From: Streptomyces sp. NBC_00457
GTDB lineage: Bacteria; Actinomycetota; Actinomycetes; Streptomycetales; Streptomycetaceae
NCBI RefSeq assembly: GCF_036014015.1
Contig: NZ_CP107905.1
Span: forward strand, 9,238,001-9,302,000
Length of the DNA stretch: 64,000 nt
Direction of reading: 5' to 3'
Positions 7,759 through 16,760 of the stretch are shown piece by piece. Position numbers and translations under genes: made by a program. Each line of letters opens with the position of its first letter. Positions within the stretch are counted from its first letter, which is position 1. The notes beneath the pieces are model-generated. The model saw nothing but the letters and a program-made list of their open reading frames with translations, did no database searches and was not told the origin of the DNA.

Positions 7759-8974
7759 CGTGTTTCTCCAGGTCGGTGAGCTCGTCTTCGCTCAGCCCGA
7801 GCCACTCGCGGTAGACGAGGTCGTTGTCCTGGCCCAGGGCGGGGCCGGTCCGCCAGATGGTGCCGGGTCGCTGCCGGAAGTGGGGAATCACGGACTGCAT
7901 GCGTACGGGGCCGAGGTCGGCGTCGTCGACGGTGACGATGTCGCCGCGTTCGGCGTAGACAGGGTCCTCGGCGATGTCGGCGGCGCTGAACACACGGGAC
8001 GCCACGACCTCGGCCTGTGAGAACGCTTCGAGGCAGGCGGCCGCCGTGCGCTCGGCCACCCACGCTCGCAGGCCGTCGTCGAGGCGGGCGCGCCCGGCGA
8101 ACTGCTGTTGCGGCGTGGCGAAGTCGGCCTCGTCGAACCCGAGCAGCTTGGCGACGTTGCGGACCGAGCGGAGCGTCGCCGACGTCACCGTGATCCATTC
8201 GTCGTCGCTCGACCGATAGGTGTTGATGACGGCGGCGGGGGCGACGGCGAGCTGGTTGCCGGAGCGTCCGGGTACCGTGCCGAGCTGGTCGTGGACGATG
8301 ACCTGCCACTCGACGAGCCGGAACAGCGGCTCGAAGAGGGCGAGATCGATCCACTCGCCGTCGAAGTCGGGGTCGTGGTCGCGGCGGTGCAGTGCGGCGA
8401 GCACCGCGTAGGCGCCCATGAGCCCGGTCACCGCGTCGCCGTGCGAGAAGCCGGTGTGCACGGGCGGGGCATCGGGGAAGCCGGTCAGATGCACGACGCC
8501 GCTGCGGGCCTCGCCGACCTTGCCGAAGCCGGGCTCGTCGGCGCGTGACGAGGTGGCGCCGAAGCCGGATATCTGCAACAGAACGGCCTTGGGGTTGACG
8601 CGATGCACGGACTCCCAGTCGAGCCCCCACGAGCGGAGCCGGCCGGCGCGCAGAGTGACGATGACGACATCCGCCCAGGCGACGAGACGCTGGGCGACCC
8701 GCCGCCCGGACTCCTGATGGAGATCGAGCGTGACCGACCGCTTGTTGCGGCCGGCGACCTTGAACCAGAGCGGGTGGCCGTCCTTGGTGGGGCCCATCGC
8801 CCGTGCCGCGTCACCGGCGCCCGGCGGCTCCACATGGACGACGTCCGCGCCCTGGTCGGCAAGCAAGGAGCCGGCCAGCGGACCCGCCACCACGTGCGCG
8901 AACTCCACGACCTTGAGGCCGTGCAGCTGGCCCTGGCCACCGGCATCCTGACCCGTGATCGACACCATCGACAC
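7748..8974 (-). CDS. CaiB/BaiF family CoA transferase
   Basis: A 408-residue family III CoA transferase. It opens with LHGLKVVEFAHVVAGPLAGSLLADQGADVVHVEPPGAGD (positions 17-55). Asp180 in HTGFSHGDAVTGLMGAY matches the covalent catalytic Asp of formyl-CoA transferase and CaiB. Such enzymes move CoA from an acyl-CoA (often succinyl-CoA) to a carboxylate. Together with the overlapping CitE-like lyase it resembles itaconate, citramalate or methylaspartate-type modules in which a C5/C6 diacid is activated and split. The divergently arranged LysR regulator and CitMHS carrier next door fit a di- or tricarboxylate substrate. Confidence 0.88.
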   Translation of the reverse strand: MSMVSITGQDAGGQGQLHGLKVVEFAHVVAGPLAGSLLADQGADVVHVEPPGAGDAARAMGPTKDGHPLWFKVAGRNKRSVTLDLHQESGRRVAQRLVAWADVVIVTLRAGRLRSWGLDWESVHRVNPKAVLLQISGFGATSSRADEPGFGKVGEARSGVVHLTGFPDAPPVHTGFSHGDAVTGLMGAYAVLAALHRRDHDPDFDGEWIDLALFEPLFRLVEWQVIVHDQLGTVPGRSGNQLAVAPAAVINTYRSSDDEWITVTSATLRSVRNVAKLLGFDEADFATPQQQFAGRARLDDGLRAWVAERTAAACLEAFSQAEVVASRVFSAADIAEDPVYAERGDIVTVDDADLGPVRMQSVIPHFRQRPGTIWRTGPALGQDNDLVYREWLGLSEDELTDLEKHGVV

Positions 8975-9096
8975 CCTCTGCTCCCCAACTCGCTTGACGG
9001 CGGCACCAATCAGCCTGCCGAGCTGTGAGCATGTGAGTCCAGCAACAAACGGCTATGAATCCTTGCGGTTCACGCATGAGTCGGAGGGGCGGCAGA

Positions 9097-10017
9097 TCAG
9101 GCCCAGGACACGCCGGGCGGCAGCTCGTGCCGACGCGCACGGAACTCCCGCAGTGTCTCCAGGAACCGGTCGGCCGCCGGCGGGAGTGGGCGGCGCGCGC
9201 GCAGGGCGATGTCGAGGCGCCGGTGCAGAGTCGGTTCGACGAGCGGTCTGTGGATGAACGGGCCCGTCCCGAGGAGGGGCAGGACCAGGGCGGGCATCGC
9301 GGTGACCCCGAGCCCGGCTGCCACGAGTCCGCCCACCGTGGCGACGTTGCCCGCCTCCGCGGCCGGCACCGACCGGGCCTCGGCCTGTGCGAACGCGGCA
9401 TCGGTCAGGCGTCGCACGCTGGAAGCGCGGCCGACGGCGAGGAAGGGCTCGCGTGCCAGGTCGTCCCAGGTGACCTCGGGACGGTCGGACAGAGCATGGT
9501 CCGGCGGCAGGACGGCCACGAACCGGTCGCGTACCAAAGGGCGGTGCTCCAGCTGCCCCGACGGCTCACCGGTAGTGATGGCGAAGTCCGCGTCGCCGGT
9601 CAGGACTCGGCTCAGTACCGATTGTTCCAGTCCGTCCATGATCTGCACGGCCACCTGCGGCCGTTGCCGGCGGAAGTCCAGGATCACCTCGGGCAGCAGG
9701 ACCGCGGCCACCGACGGCAGCGTGGCCACGGCGACCGTCCCCGACTCACCGAGCAGGAAGCGCTCCAGCTCCTTCATGCCCGACTGATGGGCATTCACGA
9801 TCTGCTCGGCTATGCGCAGCGCCTCGACGCCGGCGGCTGTCAACTCGACGTTCCGGGTGTCGCGTTCGAGGAGTCGAGCGCCCACCTGCCGCTCCAGGTC
9901 GGCCACCGCGCGGCTGAGCGAGGACTGGGAGACGCGCAGTTGAGCGGCGGCCGCGGTGAAGCTGCCCACCCGGGCCACGGCGGCGTAGGCGCTGAGTTGA
10001 CGAAGAGTGCTGTCCAT
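9097..10017 (-). CDS. LysR-family transcriptional regulator
   Basis: The product has 306 residues from the ATG at 10017 (MDSTLRQLSAYAAVARVGS). An upstream in-frame extension of 37 residues runs through the promoter region and lacks LysR similarity. The winged-HTH is complete, with SFTAAAAQLRVSQSSLSRAV, and the rest is a periplasmic-binding-fold effector domain. It is divergent from the CitMHS transporter across 167 nt, the usual LysR-target arrangement, and lies upstream of the CaiB/CitE pair in the same orientation. It probably senses the transported carboxylate. Confidence 0.88.
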   Translation of the reverse strand: MDSTLRQLSAYAAVARVGSFTAAAAQLRVSQSSLSRAVADLERQVGARLLERDTRNVELTAAGVEALRIAEQIVNAHQSGMKELERFLLGESGTVAVATLPSVAAVLLPEVILDFRRQRPQVAVQIMDGLEQSVLSRVLTGDADFAITTGEPSGQLEHRPLVRDRFVAVLPPDHALSDRPEVTWDDLAREPFLAVGRASSVRRLTDAAFAQAEARSVPAAEAGNVATVGGLVAAGLGVTAMPALVLPLLGTGPFIHRPLVEPTLHRRLDIALRARRPLPPAADRFLETLREFRARRHELPPGVSWA

Positions 10018-10050
10018 GACGAGCGAGCTTATGGCCGTACGCGCCCATTG

Positions 10051-10065
10051 ATGCGTGAACAGCAT
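10051..10065. promoter_or_regulatory. Candidate LysR box between divergent LysR and CitMHS genes
   Basis: ATGC-N7-GCAT forms a short interrupted palindrome within the 167-nt divergent region 10018-10184. A second TTGATGC copy occurs just downstream, near 10079-10085. LysR proteins bind short interrupted dyads (T-N11-A type) in this position. The dyad is short and could be chance. Confidence 0.3.
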
Positions 10066-10184
10066 GGATAGATCTCGGTTTGATGCTGGACGCCGATTCG
10101 CTGCCGCTCCGACACTCATCCGCAGCACGGGCCACCGGGAGTGCCGGGGGACCCTCGAGCCGTACGAGAAGGTGAGCGACGACC

Positions 10185-11525
10185 ATGCTGGCAGCGCTGG
10201 GGTTCTCCACGATCGGCCTGTTCCTCCTGCTCACCATGACCAAACGGGTCTCCGTCCTGGTGGCGCTGGTGCTGCTGCCGGTCCTGGCGGCCCTGGTCGG
10301 CGGCTTCGCCGGCGACATGGGGGACATGATCCTCAAAGGGCTCACCACGGTGGCCCCGACCGGCATCATGATCGCCTTCGCCGTTCTCTACTTCACGTTG
10401 ATGGTGGACGCCGGGCTCTTCGACCCGTTGATCAACCGCGTCGTTCGCCTCGCCCGGAACGACCCGGCACGCATCGCCGTCGGCACCGCCGTCCTCACCA
10501 TGTGCGTGGCCCTCGACGGTGACGGCGCGTCGACGTTCCTCATCACCGTCTCCGCGCTGCTGCCCGTCTACAAGCGCCTGGGCATGAGCCCGTTGGTCCT
10601 CTCGGGGGTGGTCTGCCTGGGCGCGGGCGTGATGAACATGATCCCGTGGGGCGGGCCGACGGTGCGGGCCATGGCGGCGCTGGAACTGGAGAGTTCGGAC
10701 GTCTTCACACCCGTCCTCCCGGCGATGGGCTGCGGCATCGTCTGGGTGCTGCTCGCCTCGTACTGGATCGGCCGACGCGAGCGCCGCCGCCTCGCCGCGC
10801 TCGGTCCGGATACCGCCAAGGAGCAGGACGACGCGGGGCCGCTCGCCGGCCGTGCCGCCGGGGACGGGCCGGGTACGCCCCTCGTGGTGCGGGAAGGGCG
10901 CCCGCAGCTCTGGCTGACCGCGTTCAACGCCGTCCTGACCGTCACGCTGATCGTGGCGCTCGTCATGGAAGTCATGCCGCTGCCGGTGCTGTTCGCGCTG
11001 GCCTTCGCGCTCGCCCTCTTCGTCAACCACCCCACGTGGGAGGCACAGCAGGACCTTCTGGAGAAGCACGCGAAGAGCGTCGTCCTCGTCACCACGATGA
11101 TCTTCGCAGCGGGCGTCTTCACCGGAGTCCTGACCGGCACCGAGATGATCACGGAGATGGCGGAGGCGCTGGTTTCGGTCGTGCCCGACTCGCTGGGTGG
11201 ACACCTCGCGCCGATCGTGGCCGTCACCGGCATGCCGCTGAGCCTTGCCTTCACACCGGACGCCTACTACTTCGGGGTGCTCCCCGTCCTCGCCCAGACG
11301 GCGTCCGGCTTCGGCGGCGACGAGGCGGAGATCGCACGGGCCGCGATCCTCGGCCAGATGACCACCGGGTTCCCGCTCAGCCCGCTCACCGCCTCCACGT
11401 TCATCCTCGTCAGCATGAGCGGAGTCCAGCTCGGCGAACATCAGCGCTTCATCTTCCGCTGGGCCTTCGGCACGACCCTCGTCATGACCGCGGCAGCACT
11501 GCTCACCGGCGCCATATCCCTGTGA
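10185..11525 (+). CDS. CitMHS-family citrate/metal:H+ symporter
   Basis: A 446-residue polytopic membrane protein with about eleven to twelve hydrophobic segments. CitM signatures include IMIAFAVLYFTLMVDAGLFD, ALDGDGASTFLITVSALLP, VMNMIPWGGPTVRA and LSLAFTPDAYYFGVLPV, and the ending FPLSPLTASTFILV is also typical. This family takes up citrate or isocitrate as divalent-metal complexes with protons. GAGAAGG precedes the ATG. Next to LysR, CaiB-type transferase and CitE-like lyase genes, it probably imports the tricarboxylate, or a related acid, that they process. A hydrophilic loop of about 50 residues separates the two halves. Confidence 0.88.
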   Translation: MLAALGFSTIGLFLLLTMTKRVSVLVALVLLPVLAALVGGFAGDMGDMILKGLTTVAPTGIMIAFAVLYFTLMVDAGLFDPLINRVVRLARNDPARIAVGTAVLTMCVALDGDGASTFLITVSALLPVYKRLGMSPLVLSGVVCLGAGVMNMIPWGGPTVRAMAALELESSDVFTPVLPAMGCGIVWVLLASYWIGRRERRRLAALGPDTAKEQDDAGPLAGRAAGDGPGTPLVVREGRPQLWLTAFNAVLTVTLIVALVMEVMPLPVLFALAFALALFVNHPTWEAQQDLLEKHAKSVVLVTTMIFAAGVFTGVLTGTEMITEMAEALVSVVPDSLGGHLAPIVAVTGMPLSLAFTPDAYYFGVLPVLAQTASGFGGDEAEIARAAILGQMTTGFPLSPLTASTFILVSMSGVQLGEHQRFIFRWAFGTTLVMTAAALLTGAISL

Positions 11526-11547
11526 ACCACCGTGAGGAGACATCGAC

Positions 11548-13194
11548 ATGCGCGAGCCGACCGGCACCGGAAGCACACGGCAGGCCCTGCCTTTGCCCCG
11601 CCGCACCGTGTGCGGACTCGGTGTCACCGCCGCGCTGACGGCCGCCCTCGCCCCCGCCCGGCCCGCATCCGCGGCGCCGGTCCGTGCGACAGCCGGTGTG
11701 CCGGGCGACCCGTTCTTCTCCTACGACCGTCCGGCGCGGTTCGGCGTCGTACGCGAGGACGTCAGAGTGCCGCTGCGGGACGGCAGCCATCTGGCCGCCC
11801 AGCTCTACCGGCCCGCCGGCCCCGACGGCAAGGCGGCCACCGGCCGCTTCCCGGGGATCATGTACGAGTACACCGCCTACCCCGCGAACCTGGAGCACTT
11901 CGGACACGCGGCGTCGTACTTCGTGGAGCGGGGCTACAACGCGCTGGTGTGCCAGGTCCGCGGCTCCGGGGCTTCGCCCGGCACGGTGGACCCCTTCAGT
12001 CCGCAGGAACAGCGTGACAACCACGACGCGATCGAATGGCTCGCCCGGCACCTGTCCTCCACGGGCCGCATAGGTCAGATGGGCGTCAGCTACGGCGGAC
12101 ACACCAGTCTCCTCGCCGCCGTGAACCGGCCCCCGCACCTCAAGGCGATCATCCCGACGAACGGCCTGCACGACTGGTACGAGAACACGATCTATCGCGG
12201 CGGAATCTACTCGCCCCGCATCCGCGACTGGCAGCAGGCAACCGCGCCCGCGACGCTCCAGACGTACGCCGCGCACCCGCTCTACGACGATTTCTGGCGC
12301 GGCCGCAGCGTCATGGCCCACTGGGACCGGCTGACCGTCCCCACCCTCGAAATCAACGGCTGGTACGACCGCTACCGCGACGGCATGGTCAAGAACCACC
12401 TCGCCCGGCCCCAGAACGTGTGGCTCGTCTCCGGCCCCTGGGAACACGGCGATCCACGCACCCAGCACGCGGGCATCGGGCCCGGCCCCTATCTGGCGTG
12501 GTGGGACCGCTGGCTGGCCGGTGACCCCCGTGCCCCCTTGCCGGCCGCGCGCATCACCTCGTACGAAATCCCCGGCCCCGGCATCGGCACAGGCTGGCAC
12601 CAGTGGGACGCGTGGCCGCCCCGCGGCGCCCGTACCCTGACGCTCGCGCTGCGCGGCGACGGCTCGCTCGGGACCGCCCCCGGCGCCGGAGGCGAGGCCA
12701 CCTTCGAGGTCGACACGGGTACCGAGGCGCCGCAGAGCCACCAACAACTCACCTTCTCCACCAGGGCATTGAGGCGCGACCTGGTCCTGGCCGGAGACGC
12801 CAGTGTGTCGCTCCGCGCGGCGTTCACCGCCACCGACGGCAATATCGCCGCGGTGCTGTACGACGAGACACCCGACGGCACACGGACGAGAATCACCGCC
12901 GGCTGGCTCAAGGCCAGCCACCGCCGCGGGCACACCGCACTCGCGCCGGTGACACCGGGCGCGTTCCACGGCCTGGACGTGCACATCTGGCCCACGCACT
13001 ACCGGATCGCGGCCGGACACCGGTTGGTGCTGCGGATCTCCAGCGACGACTACCCGGAGATCGACTCCGACGTGCCGACGGGCCGCGTGGCGCTCAAGGT
13101 CGGGCTTCACGGATCGGCGGTGCACCTCACTGGACTGGAGTCCGAAGGCCGGTGTCACACCCGGCTGTACCAGTCCCGGCCACGCTCCGAATGA
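11548..13194 (+). CDS. Secreted CocE/NonD-family hydrolase (X-Pro dipeptidyl-peptidase-like)
   Basis: A 548-residue protein with a Tat-like signal peptide: [10 protein letters not shown], then a hydrophobic stretch, and a cleavage site near ASA-AP at about residue 43. The alpha/beta-hydrolase core has the nucleophile elbow GVSYGGH, and the N-terminal segment [21 protein letters not shown] is typical of the CocE/X-Pro dipeptidyl peptidase class. The C-terminal jelly-roll domain (from about 365 to the end) has [14 protein letters not shown] and YPEIDSD. Substrates in the family range from peptides to esters and beta-lactam precursors, so specificity is not assigned. It starts 22 nt after the CitMHS stop and may share its transcript. 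Confidence 0.87.
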   Translation: MREPTGTGSTRQALPLPRRTVCGLGVTAALTAALAPARPASAAPVRATAGVPGDPFFSYDRPARFGVVREDVRVPLRDGSHLAAQLYRPAGPDGKAATGRFPGIMYEYTAYPANLEHFGHAASYFVERGYNALVCQVRGSGASPGTVDPFSPQEQRDNHDAIEWLARHLSSTGRIGQMGVSYGGHTSLLAAVNRPPHLKAIIPTNGLHDWYENTIYRGGIYSPRIRDWQQATAPATLQTYAAHPLYDDFWRGRSVMAHWDRLTVPTLEINGWYDRYRDGMVKNHLARPQNVWLVSGPWEHGDPRTQHAGIGPGPYLAWWDRWLAGDPRAPLPAARITSYEIPGPGIGTGWHQWDAWPPRGARTLTLALRGDGSLGTAPGAGGEATFEVDTGTEAPQSHQQLTFSTRALRRDLVLAGDASVSLRAAFTATDGNIAAVLYDETPDGTRTRITAGWLKASHRRGHTALAPVTPGAFHGLDVHIWPTHYRIAAGHRLVLRISSDDYPEIDSDVPTGRVALKVGLHGSAVHLTGLESEGRCHTRLYQSRPRSE

Positions 13195-13330
13195 CTGCCG
13201 CCCAGGAGTAGGAGCGGCTGATCGGCGGGCTCCGTTCCTGCCGGAGCTCGGGCGCCATTCCTGTGACAACTGGGGCCGCCGACTGGTCGGCAGAGGAACG
13301 GAGTCGGGTGGTCCGGTCTTTTCGGAGGCC

Positions 13331-13354
13331 GTATCACCCGTATCGCCCGTATCC
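13331..13354 (+). repeat. Three short tandem GTATCNCCC-type repeats upstream of rpoA
   Basis: GTATCACCC, GTATCGCCC and GTATCC follow one another at 9-bp spacing in the 217-nt gap between the hydrolase and rpoA (13195-13411). This gap must hold the rpoA promoter if the gene is transcribed separately. I see no clear -10/-35 pair elsewhere in it. The repeats could bind a regulator or be incidental. Confidence 0.3.
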
Positions 13355-13411
13355 TTCGTGGAGACCACGGCGTCACATCCCCGGGCGCCGAACCACTGGA
13401 GGCAACACCTC

Positions 13412-14434
13412 GTGCTGATTGCTCAGCGTCCGTCCCTGGCCGAAGAGGTCGTCGACGAGTTCCGCTCCCGGTTTGTGATCGAGCCGCTGGAGCCGGGCTT
13501 CGGCTACACCCTTGGCAACTCTCTCCGCCGTACCCTCCTGTCCTCGATCCCGGGTGCGGCTGTCACGTCCGTCCGCGTCGACGGTGTCCTGCACGAGTTC
13601 ACCACCGTGCCGGGCGTCAAGGAGGACGTCACCGACCTGATCCTCAACATCAAGCAGCTGGTCGTGAGCAGTGAGCACGACGAGCCGGTCGTGATGTACC
13701 TGCGCAAGCAGGGCCCGGGTCTGGTCACGGCCGCCGACATCGCGCCCCCGGCCGGTGTCGAGGTGCACAACCCCGACCTCGTCCTTGCCACGCTCAACGG
13801 CAAGGGCAAGCTGGAGATGGAGCTCACGGTCGAGCGTGGCCGTGGTTATGTCTCCGCCGTGCAGAACAAGCAGGTCGGTCAGGAGATCGGCCGTGTCCCG
13901 GTCGACTCGATCTACTCGCCGGTGCTGAAGGTCACGTACAAGGTCGAGGCGACCCGTGTCGAGCAGCGCACCGACTTCGACAAGCTGATCGTCGATGTCG
14001 AGACCAAGCAGGCCATGCGTCCGCGTGACGCGATGGCGTCGGCCGGTAAGACGCTGGTCGAGCTGTTCGGTCTGGCGCGTGAGCTCAACATCGACGCCGA
14101 GGGCATCGACATGGGTCCGTCCCCGACGGACGCCGCCCTTGCCGCCGATCTGGTACTGCCGATCGAGGAGCTGGAACTCACCGTCCGGTCGTACAACTGC
14201 CTCAAGCGTGAGGGCGTCCACTCCGTGGGTGAGCTGGTCGCGCGCTCCGAGGCCGATCTCCTCGACATTCGCAACTTCGGTGCGAAGTCCATCGACGAGG
14301 TCAAGGCGAAGCTGCACGGCATGGGCCTGGCCCTCAAGGACAGCCCGCCCGGATTCGACCCCACCGCCGCTGTCGACGCCTTCGGCGCGAACAATGACGC
14401 GGACTCCGGGTTCGTCGAGACCGAGGAGTACTGA
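13412..14434 (+). CDS. rpoA: RNA polymerase alpha subunit, stand-alone (probably second) copy
   Basis: The product has 340 residues from the GTG at 13412 (GGAGG 9 nt upstream), full length for Streptomyces RpoA. The N-terminal assembly domain opens [16 protein letters not shown] and carries [19 protein letters not shown]; the C-terminal domain has [18 protein letters not shown] and [19 protein letters not shown]. All regions appear intact, so it should join the core enzyme and contact promoters and activators. In every Streptomyces genome I know, rpoA sits between rpsD and rplQ. Here neither is present: a CocE hydrolase precedes it and a glycosyltransferase follows. Codon choice (many GGT, CGT, GTC) resembles highly expressed genes more than its neighbours. 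An extra paralogue is the simplest reading, but the window cannot show the other copy. Confidence 0.93.
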   Translation: MLIAQRPSLAEEVVDEFRSRFVIEPLEPGFGYTLGNSLRRTLLSSIPGAAVTSVRVDGVLHEFTTVPGVKEDVTDLILNIKQLVVSSEHDEPVVMYLRKQGPGLVTAADIAPPAGVEVHNPDLVLATLNGKGKLEMELTVERGRGYVSAVQNKQVGQEIGRVPVDSIYSPVLKVTYKVEATRVEQRTDFDKLIVDVETKQAMRPRDAMASAGKTLVELFGLARELNIDAEGIDMGPSPTDAALAADLVLPIEELELTVRSYNCLKREGVHSVGELVARSEADLLDIRNFGAKSIDEVKAKLHGMGLALKDSPPGFDPTAAVDAFGANNDADSGFVETEEY

Positions 14435-14461
14435 GCGCTGCGCCGCGCCGGGGGCGCGAGC

Positions 14462-14483
14462 GGGGCACTTCATGCGGTGCCCC
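14462..14483 (+). terminator. Hairpin terminator after rpoA
   Basis: GGGGCAC and GTGCCCC pair perfectly over 7 bp around an 8-nt loop, starting 28 nt after the rpoA stop. No T-run follows, as is common for terminators in Streptomyces. It separates rpoA from the surface-polymer genes. Confidence 0.6.
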
Positions 14484-14541
14484 CTGTGAAGATCGGTGTT
14501 GTGCACCCGTAATCGAAACCCCGTAACTACACTCGCGCCCC

Positions 14542-14631
14542 ATGCGTACCCCCAGCCTCGCCGAGCAGTGGACGAAGATCACCTCCGCCGTGGGCAGAGG
14601 TGATGGCCCCGGGGGAGGTGGGTTTCCGTGA
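14542..14631 (+). CDS. Possible 29-residue leader ORF coupled to the glycosyltransferase
   Basis: An ATG at 14542 opens a 29-codon frame that ends TGA at 14629-14631, overlapping the GTG start (14628) of the next gene by 4 nt. The product begins MRTPSLAEQWTKI and ends in a glycine-rich stretch. A TACACT hexamer at 14528-14533, just before it, resembles a -10 element, which would make the transcript nearly leaderless. No family is recognised. The 4-nt overlap suggests translational coupling, but so short an ORF could be chance. Confidence 0.35.
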   Translation: MRTPSLAEQWTKITSAVGRGDGPGGGGFP

Positions 14632-16724
14632 CGGCCGGGCTGAAGTCCCGGCAGAAGGCCCGTCACAAGCAGACCCGTGACCCCCGCGGCCACTGGCTGT
14701 TACTGGCGCTCACCCTCCCCGCCCTGTTCGCCGCCCTGCTCTTCCAGGGCTGGACCGAGCACGAGGTCGATGCCGCGAAGACGCGGTCGCCGTGCACCTC
14801 GCCCGTGCCGGATGCCGTGGCGAAGGGCGGGCCGGTGATCGGGATCAACCGCGGCGGGATACAGACGGCGGCGATGCCGCCCCGCACCGTGGCGCTCACC
14901 TTCGACGGCGGGCCCGACCCCGTCTGGACTCCGCGCCTGCTCGACCTCCTGCGCACGAAGGGGGCTCGCGCCACCTTCTTCGTCAAGGGCGCCCAGGCGG
15001 CGCGGTACCCCGAGCTGATCCGGCGGATCCGTGCCGAGGGGCACGAGATCGGCTCCAACACGTACACCGGTGCTGTTCTCGGCGAGGCCTCGCCGCCCCG
15101 CTTCGAGGCCGAACTCGGCATGACCCAGGCCGCGTTGGCGGGCGCCACCGGCCTGCACACCAATCTGCTGCGGATGCCGCGGACCACGACACCGGACACC
15201 CTGTGCGGCCGCGAGTGGCAGGCGGCCCGGCGTGCCACCGCCTACGGCTATGTGCTCGTCGCCGCCGACAAGGGGTCGCGGAAGCCGGCGCTGGGGACGG
15301 TCAGGCAGCTGAGCCAGACGGCCGGCGCGTACCAGGAGGCGAAGAAGCTGCTCGGGAACCGGAACGTCGACCGGTTCACCACCGTGTCCGCGGGGCTCGA
15401 TCTCGTCCCCTACTCGTCCGCCTCCACCGTCGACCGCTGGCAGGGGCAGGGGCTGATCTGGGCCACGGCCGCCGGGCGCGCCTTCTCCACGGCCATGATC
15501 TGGACCCTCGGCCTCGCCGGCGGCCTCGGTGTGCTGCGGCTGCTGCTCCTCGCCCTGTTCGCCCGGGCCCATGTGCGCAGACTGGAGCGGTTCCTGCCCG
15601 GGGCGCCCTGGATGCGGGAGGTGACCGGGCCGGTGACGGTGCTCGTACCGGCGTACAACGAAGAGGTCGGCATCGAGTCCACCGTCCGCTCGCTGCTCGA
15701 CTCCACCCACCAGGCGCTGCAGATCATCGTGATCGACGACGGGTCGACCGACCGTACGGCCGAGATCGCCGAGGGGATCGGGGATCCGCGCGTGGAGGTG
15801 ATCCGCAAGCCCAACGAGGGCAAGGCCGCCGCCCTCAACACCGGGCTGGCGCAGGCGCGGTACGACATCGTGGTGATGGTCGACGCCGACACCGTCTTCG
15901 AGCGCGATGCCGTTCAGCGGCTCATCCAGCCGCTCGCGCACGCTGCGGTCGGCGCTGTCAGCGGCAACACCAAGGTCGGCAACCGCCGCAGGCTGCTGGC
16001 CCGATGGCAGCACCTGGAGTACGTCTTCGGGTTCAACCTCGACCGGCGCATGTTCGAGGTCCTGGAGTGCATGACGACGGTGCCCGGTGCCATCGGCGCC
16101 TTCCGCCGGGACGCGGTGCTGGCTGTCGGCGGGCTCAGCGAGGACACCCTCGCCGAGGACACCGACCTCACGATGGCGCTGTGGCGGGCGGGCTGGCGGG
16201 TGCTGTACGAGGAGTCCGCCGTCGCCTGGACCGAAGTGCCCACGTCGGTGCGCCAGTTGTGGCAGCAGCGGTACCGCTGGTGCTACGGCACGATCCAAGC
16301 GATGTGGAAGCACCGCGGCGCCTTCTTCGGCATGGGCACGGCCGGGCGGTTCGGCCGGCGCGGACTGCCGTACATCGCGCTCTTCCAGATCGCCCTGCCG
16401 CTCCTCGCGCCCGTCATCGACGTCTACGCGCTGTACGGGGTGCTGTTCCGCGATCCGCTGGAGTCGGCCCTGGTGTGGTTCGCCTTCCTCGGCGTCCAGC
16501 TCGTCACGTCCGGCTACGCCCTGAGACTCGACGGTGAGCGGCTGCGGACGCTGTGGACGATGCCGTTCCAGATCATCGTCTACCGGCAGTTGATGTACCT
16601 GGTCGTCATCCAGTCCCTGGTCGCCCTGCTGCTCGGCAGCCGGCTGAAGTGGCACCGCGTCAAGCGGTCCGGCTCGGCCGCTGAACAGATCGGCGGTCCC
16701 GTTCCGTACAAGAGTCTGCGTTGA
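14628..16724 (+). CDS. Membrane GT2 polysaccharide synthase fused to a degenerate NodB-like domain
   Basis: The 698-residue product has a TM segment at about 22-42, an extracytoplasmic NodB-like domain (about 70-265), a TM pair around 285-312 and a GT2 domain (about 330-560) followed by C-terminal TM segments. The GT2 motifs are intact: DDGS 370-373, DAD 419-421, EDTD 510-513 and QQRYRW 546-551, as in processive beta-glycan synthases. The deacetylase half has lost its metal ligands: TFDGGP has Gly94 where Asp is expected, and HEIGSNTYTG has Asn144 and Gly148 where two His are expected. The architecture recalls Streptomyces MatB, which makes a poly-N-acetylglucosamine surface polymer; that link is from memory. 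The GTG start overlaps a short upstream ORF. An LCP gene follows, consistent with polymer attachment. Confidence 0.85.
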   Translation: MTAGLKSRQKARHKQTRDPRGHWLLLALTLPALFAALLFQGWTEHEVDAAKTRSPCTSPVPDAVAKGGPVIGINRGGIQTAAMPPRTVALTFDGGPDPVWTPRLLDLLRTKGARATFFVKGAQAARYPELIRRIRAEGHEIGSNTYTGAVLGEASPPRFEAELGMTQAALAGATGLHTNLLRMPRTTTPDTLCGREWQAARRATAYGYVLVAADKGSRKPALGTVRQLSQTAGAYQEAKKLLGNRNVDRFTTVSAGLDLVPYSSASTVDRWQGQGLIWATAAGRAFSTAMIWTLGLAGGLGVLRLLLLALFARAHVRRLERFLPGAPWMREVTGPVTVLVPAYNEEVGIESTVRSLLDSTHQALQIIVIDDGSTDRTAEIAEGIGDPRVEVIRKPNEGKAAALNTGLAQARYDIVVMVDADTVFERDAVQRLIQPLAHAAVGAVSGNTKVGNRRRLLARWQHLEYVFGFNLDRRMFEVLECMTTVPGAIGAFRRDAVLAVGGLSEDTLAEDTDLTMALWRAGWRVLYEESAVAWTEVPTSVRQLWQQRYRWCYGTIQAMWKHRGAFFGMGTAGRFGRRGLPYIALFQIALPLLAPVIDVYALYGVLFRDPLESALVWFAFLGVQLVTSGYALRLDGERLRTLWTMPFQIIVYRQLMYLVVIQSLVALLLGSRLKWHRVKRSGSAAEQIGGPVPYKSLR

Positions 16725-16760
16725 CGTTGACCCTTCGAGCAGAACCAGCGGGACGGGTGG

